Program-made: the position numbers and the translations under genes
Assembly (NCBI RefSeq): GCF_001269885.1
Contig: NZ_LHVH01000014.1
Coordinates: 62,001-126,000 of the forward strand
DNA length: 64,000 bases
From: Pseudomonas kilonensis
GTDB lineage: Bacteria > Pseudomonadota > Gammaproteobacteria > Pseudomonadales > Pseudomonadaceae
Direction of reading: 5' to 3'
Shown: piece after piece, positions 28,851 through 36,839 of the stretch
How positions within the stretch are numbered: position 1 is the stretch's first letter
Layout of the letters: every line of letters starts with the position of its first letter
The notes under the pieces: model-generated
Databases searched by the model: none
What the model was told of the DNA's origin: nothing
The model's input: only the letters and a program-made list of their open reading frames with translations

Positions 28851-30353
28851 ATGAGCGACCTAGAACTCGACCCGCAAGCCCTGCAACAGGAAGAAAACTC
28901 CCTGATCGCCCTGCGCAAGGAAAAGCTTGCTGCCGAGCGCGCCAAGGGCCAGGCCTTCCCCAACGACTTCCGCCGCGACGCCTACTGCGACGTCTTGCAG
29001 AAGCAGTATGCGGACAAGACCAAGGAAGAGCTGGCCGAGGCGGCTATTCCAGTCAAGGTGGCCGGTCGTATCGTGCTCGATCGTGGTTCGTTCATGGTGA
29101 TCCAGGACATGACCGGGCGCCTCCAGGTCTACGTCAACCGCAAGACCCTGCCGGAAGAAACCCTGGCCGCCGTCAAGACCTGGGACCTGGGCGACATCAT
29201 TGCCGCCGAAGGCACCCTGGCCCGTTCCGGCAAGGGCGACCTGTACGTCGAGATGACCAGCGTGCGCCTGCTGACCAAGTCCCTGCGCCCGCTGCCGGAC
29301 AAGCACCACGGCCTGACCGACACCGAGCAGCGCTATCGCCAGCGCTACGTCGACCTGATCGTCAACGAAGACGTGCGCCAGACGTTCCGCGTGCGCTCGC
29401 AAGTCATCGCCCACATCCGCAGCTTCCTGATGAAGCGTGACTTCCTGGAAGTCGAGACGCCGATGTTGCAGACCATCCCCGGCGGTGCGGCGGCCAAGCC
29501 GTTCGAAACCCACCACAACGCCCTGGACATGGAAATGTTCCTGCGTATCGCGCCGGAGCTTTACCTCAAGCGTCTGGTTGTGGGTGGCTTCGAAAAAGTC
29601 TTCGAGATCAACCGCAACTTCCGTAACGAAGGCGTTTCGACCCGGCACAACCCCGAGTTCACCATGCTCGAGTTCTACCAGGCCTACGCCGACTACGAAG
29701 ACAACATGGACCTGACCGAGGAACTGTTCCGCGAGCTGGCGCAGCTGGTTCTCGGGACGACCGACGTGCCGTACGGCGACAAGGTGTTCCACTTCGGCGA
29801 GCCGTTCGTGCGCCTGTCGGTGTTCGACTCGATCCTCAAGTACAACCCTGAGCTGACGGCCGATGACCTGAACGACATCGAAAAGGCCCGCGCCATCGCC
29901 AAGAAGGCCGGTGCCAAGGTGCTCGGCTTCGAAGGCCTGGGCAAGCTGCAAGTGATGATTTTCGAAGAGCTGGTCGAGCACAAGCTGGAACAGCCGCACT
30001 TCATCACCCAGTACCCGTTCGAAGTGTCGCCGCTGGCCCGTCGCAACGACGAGAACCCAAGCGTGACCGACCGTTTCGAGCTGTTCATCGGTGGCCGTGA
30101 AATCGCCAACGCCTATTCCGAGCTCAACGATGCAGAAGACCAGGCCGAGCGTTTCATGGCCCAGGTGGCTGACAAGGACGCCGGCGACGACGAAGCCATG
30201 CACTACGATGCCGACTTCGTGCGTGCCCTGGAATACGGCATGCCGCCGACCGCTGGCGAAGGTATCGGCATCGATCGCCTGGTGATGTTGTTGACCAACT
30301 CACCGTCGATCCGGGACGTGATTCTCTTCCCGCACATGCGGCCACAAGCGTAA
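28851..30353 (+). CDS. lysS: Lysyl-tRNA synthetase, class II
   Basis: A 500-residue class II aminoacyl-tRNA synthetase charging tRNA-Lys. The N-terminal OB-fold anticodon-binding domain (about 60-170) is followed by the catalytic core: motif 2 in [20 protein letters not shown] and motif 3 in [13 protein letters not shown]. The start [16 protein letters not shown] at 28851 matches the family; the frame extends upstream but without homology. It lies downstream of prfB and ends at a strong terminator. Confidence 0.97.
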   Translation: MSDLELDPQALQQEENSLIALRKEKLAAERAKGQAFPNDFRRDAYCDVLQKQYADKTKEELAEAAIPVKVAGRIVLDRGSFMVIQDMTGRLQVYVNRKTLPEETLAAVKTWDLGDIIAAEGTLARSGKGDLYVEMTSVRLLTKSLRPLPDKHHGLTDTEQRYRQRYVDLIVNEDVRQTFRVRSQVIAHIRSFLMKRDFLEVETPMLQTIPGGAAAKPFETHHNALDMEMFLRIAPELYLKRLVVGGFEKVFEINRNFRNEGVSTRHNPEFTMLEFYQAYADYEDNMDLTEELFRELAQLVLGTTDVPYGDKVFHFGEPFVRLSVFDSILKYNPELTADDLNDIEKARAIAKKAGAKVLGFEGLGKLQVMIFEELVEHKLEQPHFITQYPFEVSPLARRNDENPSVTDRFELFIGGREIANAYSELNDAEDQAERFMAQVADKDAGDDEAMHYDADFVRALEYGMPPTAGEGIGIDRLVMLLTNSPSIRDVILFPHMRPQA

Positions 30354-30364
30354 GTGCTTCAACT

Positions 30365-30394
30365 AAAAAGCCGCCTGGAAGGGCGGCTTTTTAT
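30365..30394 (+). terminator. Intrinsic terminator after lysS
   Basis: Perfect AAGCCGCC/GGCGGCTT stem (30368-30375 with 30382-30389) with flanking A-run and T-run. Confidence 0.9.
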
Positions 30395-30454
30395 TGCCTG
30401 TCTGGTACAAGCGTATCAATTGGTTACTTTTTCAAAGAGCGAGGAAGACCTGTC

Positions 30455-31171
30455 GTGAATCGTGCAATGGCTTCAGAAGGTGCAGCGGGCGTCGCCACGG
30501 CTGTCGCTGAAAGTGTTCAGTACCAGGGCCGCAAGGCCAGCCGACAGGGCAGCGAGCAGCGTCGCCAGGAGATTCTCGACGCGGCCATGCGCATTGTGGT
30601 GCGTGATGGCGTGCGCGCGGTACGTCACCGCGCCGTGGCCGCCGAAGCCGGCGTGCCGCTGTCGGCCACCACGTATTATTTCAAGGACATCGATGACTTG
30701 CTCACCGATACCTTCGCCCAGTATGTGGAACGCAGCGCGGCGTTCATGGCCAAGCTGTGGACCAACAACGAAGGCCTGCTGCGGGAAATGGTCGCCTATG
30801 GGGACGGCAGCGCCCAATCGCGCTCGCAACTGGCGGACGACATTGCCCGGATGACCGCCGACTACGTGCAACACCAATTGGACAGTCGCCGTGAGTACCT
30901 GATGGCCGAACAGGCCTTTCGCCAGGAAGCGCTGCTCAACCCGCGCCTGGCGGTATTGGTGCGTTCCCACCAGCAGATTTTGCTGCACGGCACCTGTCAG
31001 TTTTTCCAGGTATTGGGCTCCCGTGAGCCGCAACAGGATGCCAAAGTGTTGACGGCGATTATCGGTCGGATGGAATATCAGGGCTTGCTCAATGGCGCCG
31101 AGCCGGTAGCCGATGAAGATATGCTCGGCATCCTGACCCGCTACATGCACCTGGTACTGGCGTCGGTGTAA
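30455..31171 (+). CDS. TetR-family transcriptional regulator
   Basis: A 238-residue regulator. A non-conserved leader of about 30 residues precedes the TetR DNA-binding domain (QRRQEILDAAMRIVVRDG and VPLSATTYYFKDIDDLL). The rest is the ligand-binding and dimerisation domain, with no recognisable ligand. The start is GTG at 30455, with AGGAAG upstream; an ATG at 30467 is an alternative. The same position next to lysS is recalled in P. aeruginosa. Targets cannot be inferred. Confidence 0.88.
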   Translation: MNRAMASEGAAGVATAVAESVQYQGRKASRQGSEQRRQEILDAAMRIVVRDGVRAVRHRAVAAEAGVPLSATTYYFKDIDDLLTDTFAQYVERSAAFMAKLWTNNEGLLREMVAYGDGSAQSRSQLADDIARMTADYVQHQLDSRREYLMAEQAFRQEALLNPRLAVLVRSHQQILLHGTCQFFQVLGSREPQQDAKVLTAIIGRMEYQGLLNGAEPVADEDMLGILTRYMHLVLASV

Positions 31172-31177
31172 CCCCTT

Positions 31178-31279
31178 GTGGGAGTAGGCTAGGTGGGAGC
31201 AAAGCTTGCTCGCGATGAACGATAACGCGGTCCCTCGATAGGCCGAGGTGTTTTCATCGCGAGCAAGCTTTGCTCCCAC
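31178..31279. repeat. REP pair, AAAGCTT core
   Basis: Left ends at 31178 (partial) and 31193, right end to 31279, with matched AAAGCTTGC / GCAAGCTTT cores. Confidence 0.85.
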
Positions 31280-31331
31280 ACACACCTGCTCTCACATGTA
31301 AGGACAAGGTGCCGTGCCATAGGGAGTTCAA

Positions 31332-31886
31332 ATGAAAGCCTGGCGTGCCGTTGTACTGGCCGTGTCGTTGCTGCTGCTCAGTGGTTGCCTGGTGTCGTTC
31401 AAGGCACCGTTGCCTGACAGCGAAGCCGCGCCCGCGGGCCTGCTCGGTGACTGGACCAGCACCAATGCCTGGGGTGAACCGTTGAACCTGGAGCTGACGC
31501 AGGTCGGCAAGCACCGCTACCAGGCCATCAGCTACTTCAGGGCCAGGCCCCATGAGCGCGAAGCCATTCCCCTGACGGTGTCCCGTCATGGCAGCCGCTG
31601 GTACGTGTCGGCCAAGGTGCCGGCCCGGTTTGGCGGCCATTATCTGATCGCCGGTTTCGAGTTGACCGACAAGCAGGAGCTGGTGGTTTACAACCTGGAC
31701 CTGGAGCAGATCAACCAGGCCATCGGCCAGAAGATCCTCAGCGGCCAACCGAACCAGAGCGAGGAAGGTGACGGCGTGCTGGTGGACAGCGACATGAACA
31801 AGGTTTTCGGTTACCTCGACGACCCGGCCAATTCCGACGTGTTCTCGGAGGCCGTGCGCTACCAGCGGCTGGTCAAATCCCAATAA
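31332..31886 (+). CDS. Uncharacterised lipoprotein
   Basis: A 184-residue predicted lipoprotein. The signal ends in the lipobox LLLLSGC, placing the acylated Cys near residue 19. The mature part (LLGDWTSTNAWGEPLNLELT) is mixed alpha/beta and reads like a small lipocalin-type or regulatory domain, but I do not recognise the family. It lies 36 bases upstream of the QEGLA-motif gene on the same strand, so the two may be cotranscribed. Confidence 0.8.
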   Translation: MKAWRAVVLAVSLLLLSGCLVSFKAPLPDSEAAPAGLLGDWTSTNAWGEPLNLELTQVGKHRYQAISYFRARPHEREAIPLTVSRHGSRWYVSAKVPARFGGHYLIAGFELTDKQELVVYNLDLEQINQAIGQKILSGQPNQSEEGDGVLVDSDMNKVFGYLDDPANSDVFSEAVRYQRLVKSQ

Positions 31887-31922
31887 CAGCAACAAGCGGA
31901 CGTTTTTTCACAGGAGTTCCGG

Positions 31923-33200
31923 GTGGACGATTACCAGCAGACGATACGCACCTTGTCCGATCGCATTGTGCTGGCGCAAACGCCGATTCGCATCCTCGAC
32001 GCGGTGAAGTGGGACGAGAGCATCCGCAAGGGGTTTCTCAAGGCCAAGGGCAAGGAAATGCCTGCGGTGGATCGCGACTATTACCTCAACCGGCCACTGT
32101 CCTTCGATTCCAGCAAGGTGAAGCTGGAGTTCCAGAACATCGAGCGTGACATCACCCGCCAACTGGGGCAGTTCAACCCGGTCGGCCAGATCATGCGCCG
32201 CATGTGCAAGGAATACCGCATGGTGGTGCGCATGCTCGAAGCGCGTGGCACCGAGGATTTCGGGCTGATCTCCCAGGAGCTCTATGGCGCCGCCTCCGAT
32301 GCCTTCCACGCCGGCGACCCGACCCTGGCCGACCTGGGCCTGATGCTCTCCGATTACCTGAACAACATCGATGGCCGTGGCGACCTCAAGGACGAGCCGA
32401 AAGTCCTCAGCGCCAAGGAAGCCGTCAGCCTGCTGCAGCACCGCCTCAACCGGGTGTTTGGCGAAGCCGAGGAAACCATCCGGGTGTTCGAGTCCGATGG
32501 CATTGTGGCCGACGCAGCGGCGGGTGCGGACTACATCAAGATCCGCACCGATGCGATGTTCAACGAGCGCGACGTGCGAGCGCTGGAAGTCCACGAAGGG
32601 CTGGTGCACGTCGGCACCACCCTCAACGGCCTCAACCAGCCGATCTGCACCTTCCTGTCCAAGGGCCCGCCCTCGTCCACCGTGACCCAGGAAGGCCTGG
32701 CGATCCTGATGGAAATCATCACCTTCGCCTCCTACCCGAGTCGCCTGCGCAAACTGACCAACCGCACCCGGGCCATTCACATGGTGGAGGAGGGCGCCGA
32801 TTTCCTGCAGGTCTTCGAGTTCTTCCGCGAGCAGGGTTTTGAAATGGCCGAAAGCTACGGCAACGCCAGTCGGGTTTTCCGAGGGTCGGTGCCGACGGGT
32901 CTGCCATTCACCAAAGACTTGTCCTACCTCAAAGGCTTCATCATGGTTTACAACTACATTCAGTTGGCCGTGCGCAAGGGCAAGCTGGAACAGGTGCCGC
33001 TGCTGTTCTGCGGCAAGACCACCCTCGAGGACATGCGCACGTTGCGGCAACTGGTGGACGAAGGCCTGGTCGTACCACCCAAGTACCTGCCCGAGCAGTT
33101 CCGCGACATGAACGCCCTGTCGGCCTGGATGTGTTTCTCCAACTTCCTGAACCACCTGAGCCTGGACCGGATCGAAGCGGATTATTCCAATATCCTCTGA
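31923..33200 (+). CDS. DUF1704 QEGLA-motif protein, predicted metallopeptidase
   Basis: A 425-residue protein of the family annotated as flavohemoglobin expression-modulating QEGLA motif protein (DUF1704). The zinc-binding-type motif HEGLVH (HExxxH) is at residues 224-229, and QEGLA at 256-260 supplies a possible third ligand. Eukaryotic members of this domain family (MATCAP/KIAA0895L) are tyrosine carboxypeptidases, so peptidase activity is plausible here. The bacterial substrate is unknown. The start is GTG at 31923 after AGGAG. No signal peptide is seen. Confidence 0.85.
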   Translation: MDDYQQTIRTLSDRIVLAQTPIRILDAVKWDESIRKGFLKAKGKEMPAVDRDYYLNRPLSFDSSKVKLEFQNIERDITRQLGQFNPVGQIMRRMCKEYRMVVRMLEARGTEDFGLISQELYGAASDAFHAGDPTLADLGLMLSDYLNNIDGRGDLKDEPKVLSAKEAVSLLQHRLNRVFGEAEETIRVFESDGIVADAAAGADYIKIRTDAMFNERDVRALEVHEGLVHVGTTLNGLNQPICTFLSKGPPSSTVTQEGLAILMEIITFASYPSRLRKLTNRTRAIHMVEEGADFLQVFEFFREQGFEMAESYGNASRVFRGSVPTGLPFTKDLSYLKGFIMVYNYIQLAVRKGKLEQVPLLFCGKTTLEDMRTLRQLVDEGLVVPPKYLPEQFRDMNALSAWMCFSNFLNHLSLDRIEADYSNIL

Positions 33201-33222
33201 ACACCCACACTGTCCGAAAAAT

Positions 33223-33310
33223 GTGGGAGCGAGCCTGCTCGCGAAAGCGATTGAACATTCAACATCAATGTTGACTGCAATGCCGCCTTCGCGAGCAGGC
33301 TCGCTCCCAC
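33223..33310. repeat. REP pair, GAGCCT core
   Basis: Inverted GTGGGAGCGAGCCTGCTCGC ends with matched cores, between the DUF1704 gene and the hydrolase gene. Confidence 0.88.
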
Positions 33311-33352
33311 AGGGACGGTGTTCCAACCCTGATTTTTGCGAGGCTTCACCGG

Positions 33353-34258
33353 ATGCGAACCCTCGGCATCATTTGCCTGTTGCTGGCCCTGAGCGGTTGC
33401 AGCTCACTGCTGTTCTACCCCGAACGCGGCCTGCCGTTTACCCCGGAGCGGGCCAAGCTCGAGTACCGCGACGTCACCCTGACCACCGCCGACGGTCTCA
33501 AGCTCCACGGCTGGTGGCTACCCGTCAAACCGGGTGTGGAGGTCAAGGGCACGGTCCTGCATTTGCACGGCAACGGCGGTAACCTGGCCTGGCACCTGGG
33601 CGGGAGCTGGTGGTTGCCGGAGCAGGGCTACCAGGTGTTGATGGTCGACTACCGGGGTTACGGCGTGTCCGAAGGCGAGCCGAGCCTGCCGGCGATCTAT
33701 CAGGACATCGACGCGGCGTTCCAATGGCTCGACCAGGCGCCGGAGGTGCAGGGCAAGCCGCTGGTGTTGCTCGGCCAGAGCCTGGGCGGTGCGCTGGCGG
33801 TGCATTACCTGGTCGAGCACCCGCAGCGCCAACGGCAGCTCAAGGCCCTGGTGCTCGATGGCGTGCCCGCCAGTTATCGCGACGTTGGCCGTTTTGCCCT
33901 GAGTACCTCGTGGCTGACCTGGCCGTTCCAGGTGCCGTTGTCCTGGCTGGTGCCGGACGGTGACAGCGCGATCAGTTCCGTGGCGCAATTGAATGGCGTG
34001 CCGAAATTGATCTACCACAGCCTGGACGATCCCATCGTGCCCCTTTCCAACGGCATCCGTCTGTATCAAGCTGCGCCGCCGCCGCGGGTCTTGCAGTTGA
34101 CACGCGGCGGCCATGTGCAGACATTCGCCGACCCAACCTGGCGCACCGTGATGCTGCGCTACCTCGACGACCCCCAGCACTTCGACGGCCTGCGCCGCCT
34201 GGGCGAGGTCCCGAACTACCCGAAATCACCCGTTGAATCACCAGAGAGTCCGCAATGA
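33353..34258 (+). CDS. Alpha/beta-hydrolase lipoprotein
   Basis: A 301-residue serine hydrolase predicted to be lipid-anchored: signal MRTLGIICLLLALSGC with lipobox Cys at 16. The hydrolase fold shows HLHGNGGN (oxyanion region), VDYRGYGVSEGEPS, the nucleophile elbow LLGQSLGGAL, and probable acid and histidine in HSLDDPIVP and RGGHVQTF. Substrate unknown. The stop overlaps the next gene by four bases (ATGA), suggesting coupled expression with the small membrane protein. Confidence 0.87.
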   Translation: MRTLGIICLLLALSGCSSLLFYPERGLPFTPERAKLEYRDVTLTTADGLKLHGWWLPVKPGVEVKGTVLHLHGNGGNLAWHLGGSWWLPEQGYQVLMVDYRGYGVSEGEPSLPAIYQDIDAAFQWLDQAPEVQGKPLVLLGQSLGGALAVHYLVEHPQRQRQLKALVLDGVPASYRDVGRFALSTSWLTWPFQVPLSWLVPDGDSAISSVAQLNGVPKLIYHSLDDPIVPLSNGIRLYQAAPPPRVLQLTRGGHVQTFADPTWRTVMLRYLDDPQHFDGLRRLGEVPNYPKSPVESPESPQ

Positions 34259-34584
34259 GCGAAGAACGTAACGCCATCCCCCTGATCATCACCGGTATCT
34301 GCAGCATCCTCGGCACCGTGGGGGTGCTCTGGTACTACGGTTACCTGCACTTCGCCAAGCCCGAGGACGCGTTGCTGCTCAACCAGTTCACCATGCTCAA
34401 GACCGTACCAGGCGAGGACTACAAGGTGTCCCTGGAACCGGCCCCCCAGGTCGCCCAATGCATCGATGGCGTGCTGGTGCTGTTCGACACCGAGCAGAAA
34501 GGCCTGACCGGCGTGCTGATCAACGAGAAGAAACGCGCGGTGCGCTGCATGGGCCAGGAAACGCCGCAGAAATTGCAGCCATAG
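34255..34584 (+). CDS. Small single-pass membrane protein
   Basis: A 109-residue protein with one N-terminal membrane segment (about residues 8-28, PLIITGICSILGTVGVLWYY) and a soluble domain holding two cysteines (QCIDGV, RCMGQE). I do not recognise it. Translation is coupled to the hydrolase gene by the four-base overlap, so a joint role at the envelope is likely. Confidence 0.78.
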   Translation: MSEERNAIPLIITGICSILGTVGVLWYYGYLHFAKPEDALLLNQFTMLKTVPGEDYKVSLEPAPQVAQCIDGVLVLFDTEQKGLTGVLINEKKRAVRCMGQETPQKLQP

Positions 34585-34613
34585 TCCAATCTCAAGGACA
34601 CCACCATTCCCTT

Positions 34614-34700
34614 GTGGGAGCGGGCTTGCTCGCGAAGGCGGTGTGTCAGTCACTGTATGTGTAGCTGACCGGACGCTTTCGCGAGCAAGCCCGCTCCCAC
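34614..34700. repeat. REP pair, GGGCTT core
   Basis: Inverted GTGGGAGCGGGCTTGCTCGC ends with matched cores, placed between the small membrane protein and the terminator. Confidence 0.88.
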
Positions 34701-34721
34701 AGGGGAGATGTGTTGGCCGAT

Positions 34722-34761
34722 AAAAAAGCCCCGCCTGATTGAAGTCAGGCGGGGCTTTTTT
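34722..34761. terminator. Bidirectional terminator between convergent genes
   Basis: A long stem (GCCCCGCCTGA with TCAGGCGGGGC) flanked by A6 on the left and T6 on the right. It can terminate both the plus-strand operon and the minus-strand lptF-like gene. Confidence 0.9.
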
Positions 34762-34776
34762 GTTGCTCTCAGCCGA

Positions 34777-35568
34777 TCAGTTGGCGCTCAAGGTCGAGCG
34801 CGGGGCCACTGGCTGGTTGTCGTTGGAGATGGTCACTTCCACGCGACGGTTCATGGCACGACCCGAGACGCTGGTGTTGTCGGCCACCGGGAACTCCTTG
34901 CCGTACCCCTGGGTCACGATGCGGGCCGGGTCCACGCCCATTTTCACCAGGGCAGTGCGCACGGAGCTGGCGCGGCGCTCGGAGAGCGACTGGTTGTAGG
35001 AATCCGAACCGGTGCTGTCGGTATAGCCTTCGATGATCACCTTGCGGTCCGGGCTTTCCTGGAGGAACTGCGCCAGTTTGCTCACATTCGTCATGCCGCT
35101 GGCGCGCAGGTCGGACTTGTTGGTGGCGAACAGCACGTCGCCGAAGGTCACCAGCGTACCGCGTTCGGTCTGCTTGGCGTTGAGGCTGTCCTGCAGTTGC
35201 TTGATCTGCGCGTTACGCGCATCGAGCAAGGCACGCGCACGTTCGTCACCGGCATTTTTCAGTTCGGCTTCGGCGTTGCGCAGGGCGATGGTCTGCTTGG
35301 CCACTTCAACGCGCTGGTTGGTCAGGTAGGCCAACTGGTCGACCTTGGCTTCGTCTTCCTTGTCCAGGTAGGCCTTGTCGGCCTTGGCCAGGAAGTCCGC
35401 CGCGTCCTTGGTTTCCAGGGCAGCCACTTTGGTCGCCGCCGGGTCAGCCTGCAGGCCGTTGTAGTTGGTGCGCGCCTGTTCCAGGTTCGCGTTCGGGTCG
35501 TGGGAGCAAGCGGCCAGGGCTACGCAGGCAGCGAGCAGGGCGGGCATCATCAAGTGTTTGTGCATCAT
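34777..35568 (-). CDS. lptF: OmpA-family outer-membrane lipoprotein, LptF-like
   Basis: A 263-residue lipoprotein. The signal ends ACVALAAC, with the lipobox Cys followed by SHDPNANLEQ. A coiled-coil, alanine-rich middle (about 40-135) leads to a C-terminal OmpA peptidoglycan-binding domain (VIIEGYTDSTGSDSYNQSLS, NRRVEVTI). P. aeruginosa LptF is AlgU-dependent and contributes to envelope integrity and survival. The start at 35568 has AGGA nine bases upstream. It is the second gene after the DUF4398 lipoprotein, 48 bases away. Confidence 0.9.
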   Translation of the reverse strand: MMHKHLMMPALLAACVALAACSHDPNANLEQARTNYNGLQADPAATKVAALETKDAADFLAKADKAYLDKEDEAKVDQLAYLTNQRVEVAKQTIALRNAEAELKNAGDERARALLDARNAQIKQLQDSLNAKQTERGTLVTFGDVLFATNKSDLRASGMTNVSKLAQFLQESPDRKVIIEGYTDSTGSDSYNQSLSERRASSVRTALVKMGVDPARIVTQGYGKEFPVADNTSVSGRAMNRRVEVTISNDNQPVAPRSTLSAN

Positions 35569-35616
35569 AGTCTGTCGTCCTTTTATCAATGAGAAGTACG
35601 TCGTGGCGTGAACGGC

Positions 35617-36030
35617 TTACTGAACCTTGTTCATGCCTTCCTGACGCAGTTCCTGAACCCCTTTCTGGGAGTCCTTGAGTGTTTGTTCGGCCTTGGCGGC
35701 CTGGGCCTTGCGCTCGGCGACGCGGGCATCCCACTCGGCCTGTTCGGCCAGTCGCTTGGCTTCGTCGTACTTCTGGTCATGCATGGCGATTTCGGCTTGC
35801 TTGAGCTTGTCCTGGGCCGATTTCATTTCCACGGCGGCGAATTCGGTACCGCCGGCGCTGACGGCGCTGTTGACCGCCGATTGGGTCACCGCGTACTGCT
35901 CCGAAGGTGGATTACCGGCGCAACCGGCGAGAATGAAGCTGCTACCGATCGCCAGGGCAGCCAACTTCAAGCCGCGCAGGCCAGTGAATGAGGGTTTGGC
36001 AGTGCAGGTATTCATAGGCTTCAACTCCAT
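35617..36030 (-). CDS. DUF4398 lipoprotein
   Basis: A 137-residue lipoprotein. A basic N terminus and hydrophobic segment end at lipobox FILAGC. The rest is a DUF4398-type helical domain (SAQDKLKQAEIAMHDQKYD, AKRLAEQAEWDARVAERKAQ), probably coiled coil. The start at 36030 follows AGGAG. It is cotranscribed with the OmpA-like lipoprotein. A candidate AlgU promoter lies about 115 bases upstream. Confidence 0.88.
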   Translation of the reverse strand: MELKPMNTCTAKPSFTGLRGLKLAALAIGSSFILAGCAGNPPSEQYAVTQSAVNSAVSAGGTEFAAVEMKSAQDKLKQAEIAMHDQKYDEAKRLAEQAEWDARVAERKAQAAKAEQTLKDSQKGVQELRQEGMNKVQ

Positions 36031-36145
36031 TGGAAAACTCCTGAAAAAACGACAAATCCATGCTGGGACCGAAGCCGTGACGTCTGGTTTGGCGCTGGCG
36101 CCAAGGCGCGTTTATTTAAACAACCGTTCCAGTATGGTTACTCGG

Positions 36146-36173
36146 TGTGACCCGAGGCGTTTTTCAAAAGTTC
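36146..36173 (-). promoter_or_regulatory. Candidate AlgU (sigma-E type) promoter
   Basis: On the minus strand: GAACTT (36173-36168), 17 bases, TCACA (36150-36146). This resembles the AlgU consensus GAACTT-N16/17-TCtgA, with an imperfect -10. It is correctly oriented for the DUF4398-lptF operon, whose P. aeruginosa counterpart is known to be AlgU-dependent. Confidence 0.6.
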
Positions 36174-36314
36174 AGCGAAGATGGCCATTCGCCAAAAGAA
36201 TTACTGACTGATCGGTCAGCGGCAGAAAAGCTGAACTTTCAAGGCGCGCAGCGGTATTGCGGCGCAGGTGGAAAAGCCACCGCGCCGGAAAGTCGCAACC
36301 AGGAATGAAAGAAG

Positions 36315-36659
36315 TCAGTGTTTGGATTTGTCGTTCTGCGAGGAAAGTTCGTGCAGATGCCGGCGGGACAACGCGAGGAATCGCGGGGTCGGGCCCACGT
36401 CTTCGTACAGCGGGTCGCCTTCTTCATCGGTGGCGACGACTTGTGAGCCCTTGATGTAGGGAAAGCTTGCTTCCAGCTCTTCCAGCGCCGCCCCGATCAG
36501 CTCGCCGAGCAGTTCCTCGGGCTGGCGCTTGGGGTACATGTCGCAGATCGCTGCCAGCCGGGCGGCGGCTTCCACGTCCAGATGGATCGTGTAGCCGGTC
36601 TGGGTCAGGCGGCCCTTGGCGTTTTCTTCCCAATGCTGGGCAAGCTCACGAATTTTCAT
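36315..36659 (-). CDS. Conserved hypothetical protein (114 aa)
   Basis: A 114-residue soluble protein starting MKIRELAQHWEENAKGRLT, acidic in the middle (PEELLGELIGAALEELEASF). Pseudomonas entries are, from memory, sometimes labelled as pilin assembly or type 1 pili tip components, which nothing in the sequence supports. The start at 36659 has GAGG upstream; a longer frame to 36746 lacks a site. It lies between the lipoprotein operon and ppc. Confidence 0.78.
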   Translation of the reverse strand: MKIRELAQHWEENAKGRLTQTGYTIHLDVEAAARLAAICDMYPKRQPEELLGELIGAALEELEASFPYIKGSQVVATDEEGDPLYEDVGPTPRFLALSRRHLHELSSQNDKSKH

Positions 36660-36839
36660 GATGACCTCAATCAGTCTGCTCGTGGCAGGCGCGGTGAGTG
36701 ACAAGCCGTTGTGTGGCTTACTCATGAGACTAGCTTTGTTGTGCAAGGTTTAAAGTCCCTTCGTCGCTTGTCATAAGCGACGGGCATCGGCACTCTCTGA
36801 TCCAAGAGCTGTCCGGACTTTTTTGCTGGAGAAATGCTG

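Noticed and set aside
36204..36219. Palindrome CTGAC-N6-GTCAG upstream of the lipoprotein operon
   Set aside because: Short, only five bases per arm, and no regulator is nearby to connect it with; could be chance.
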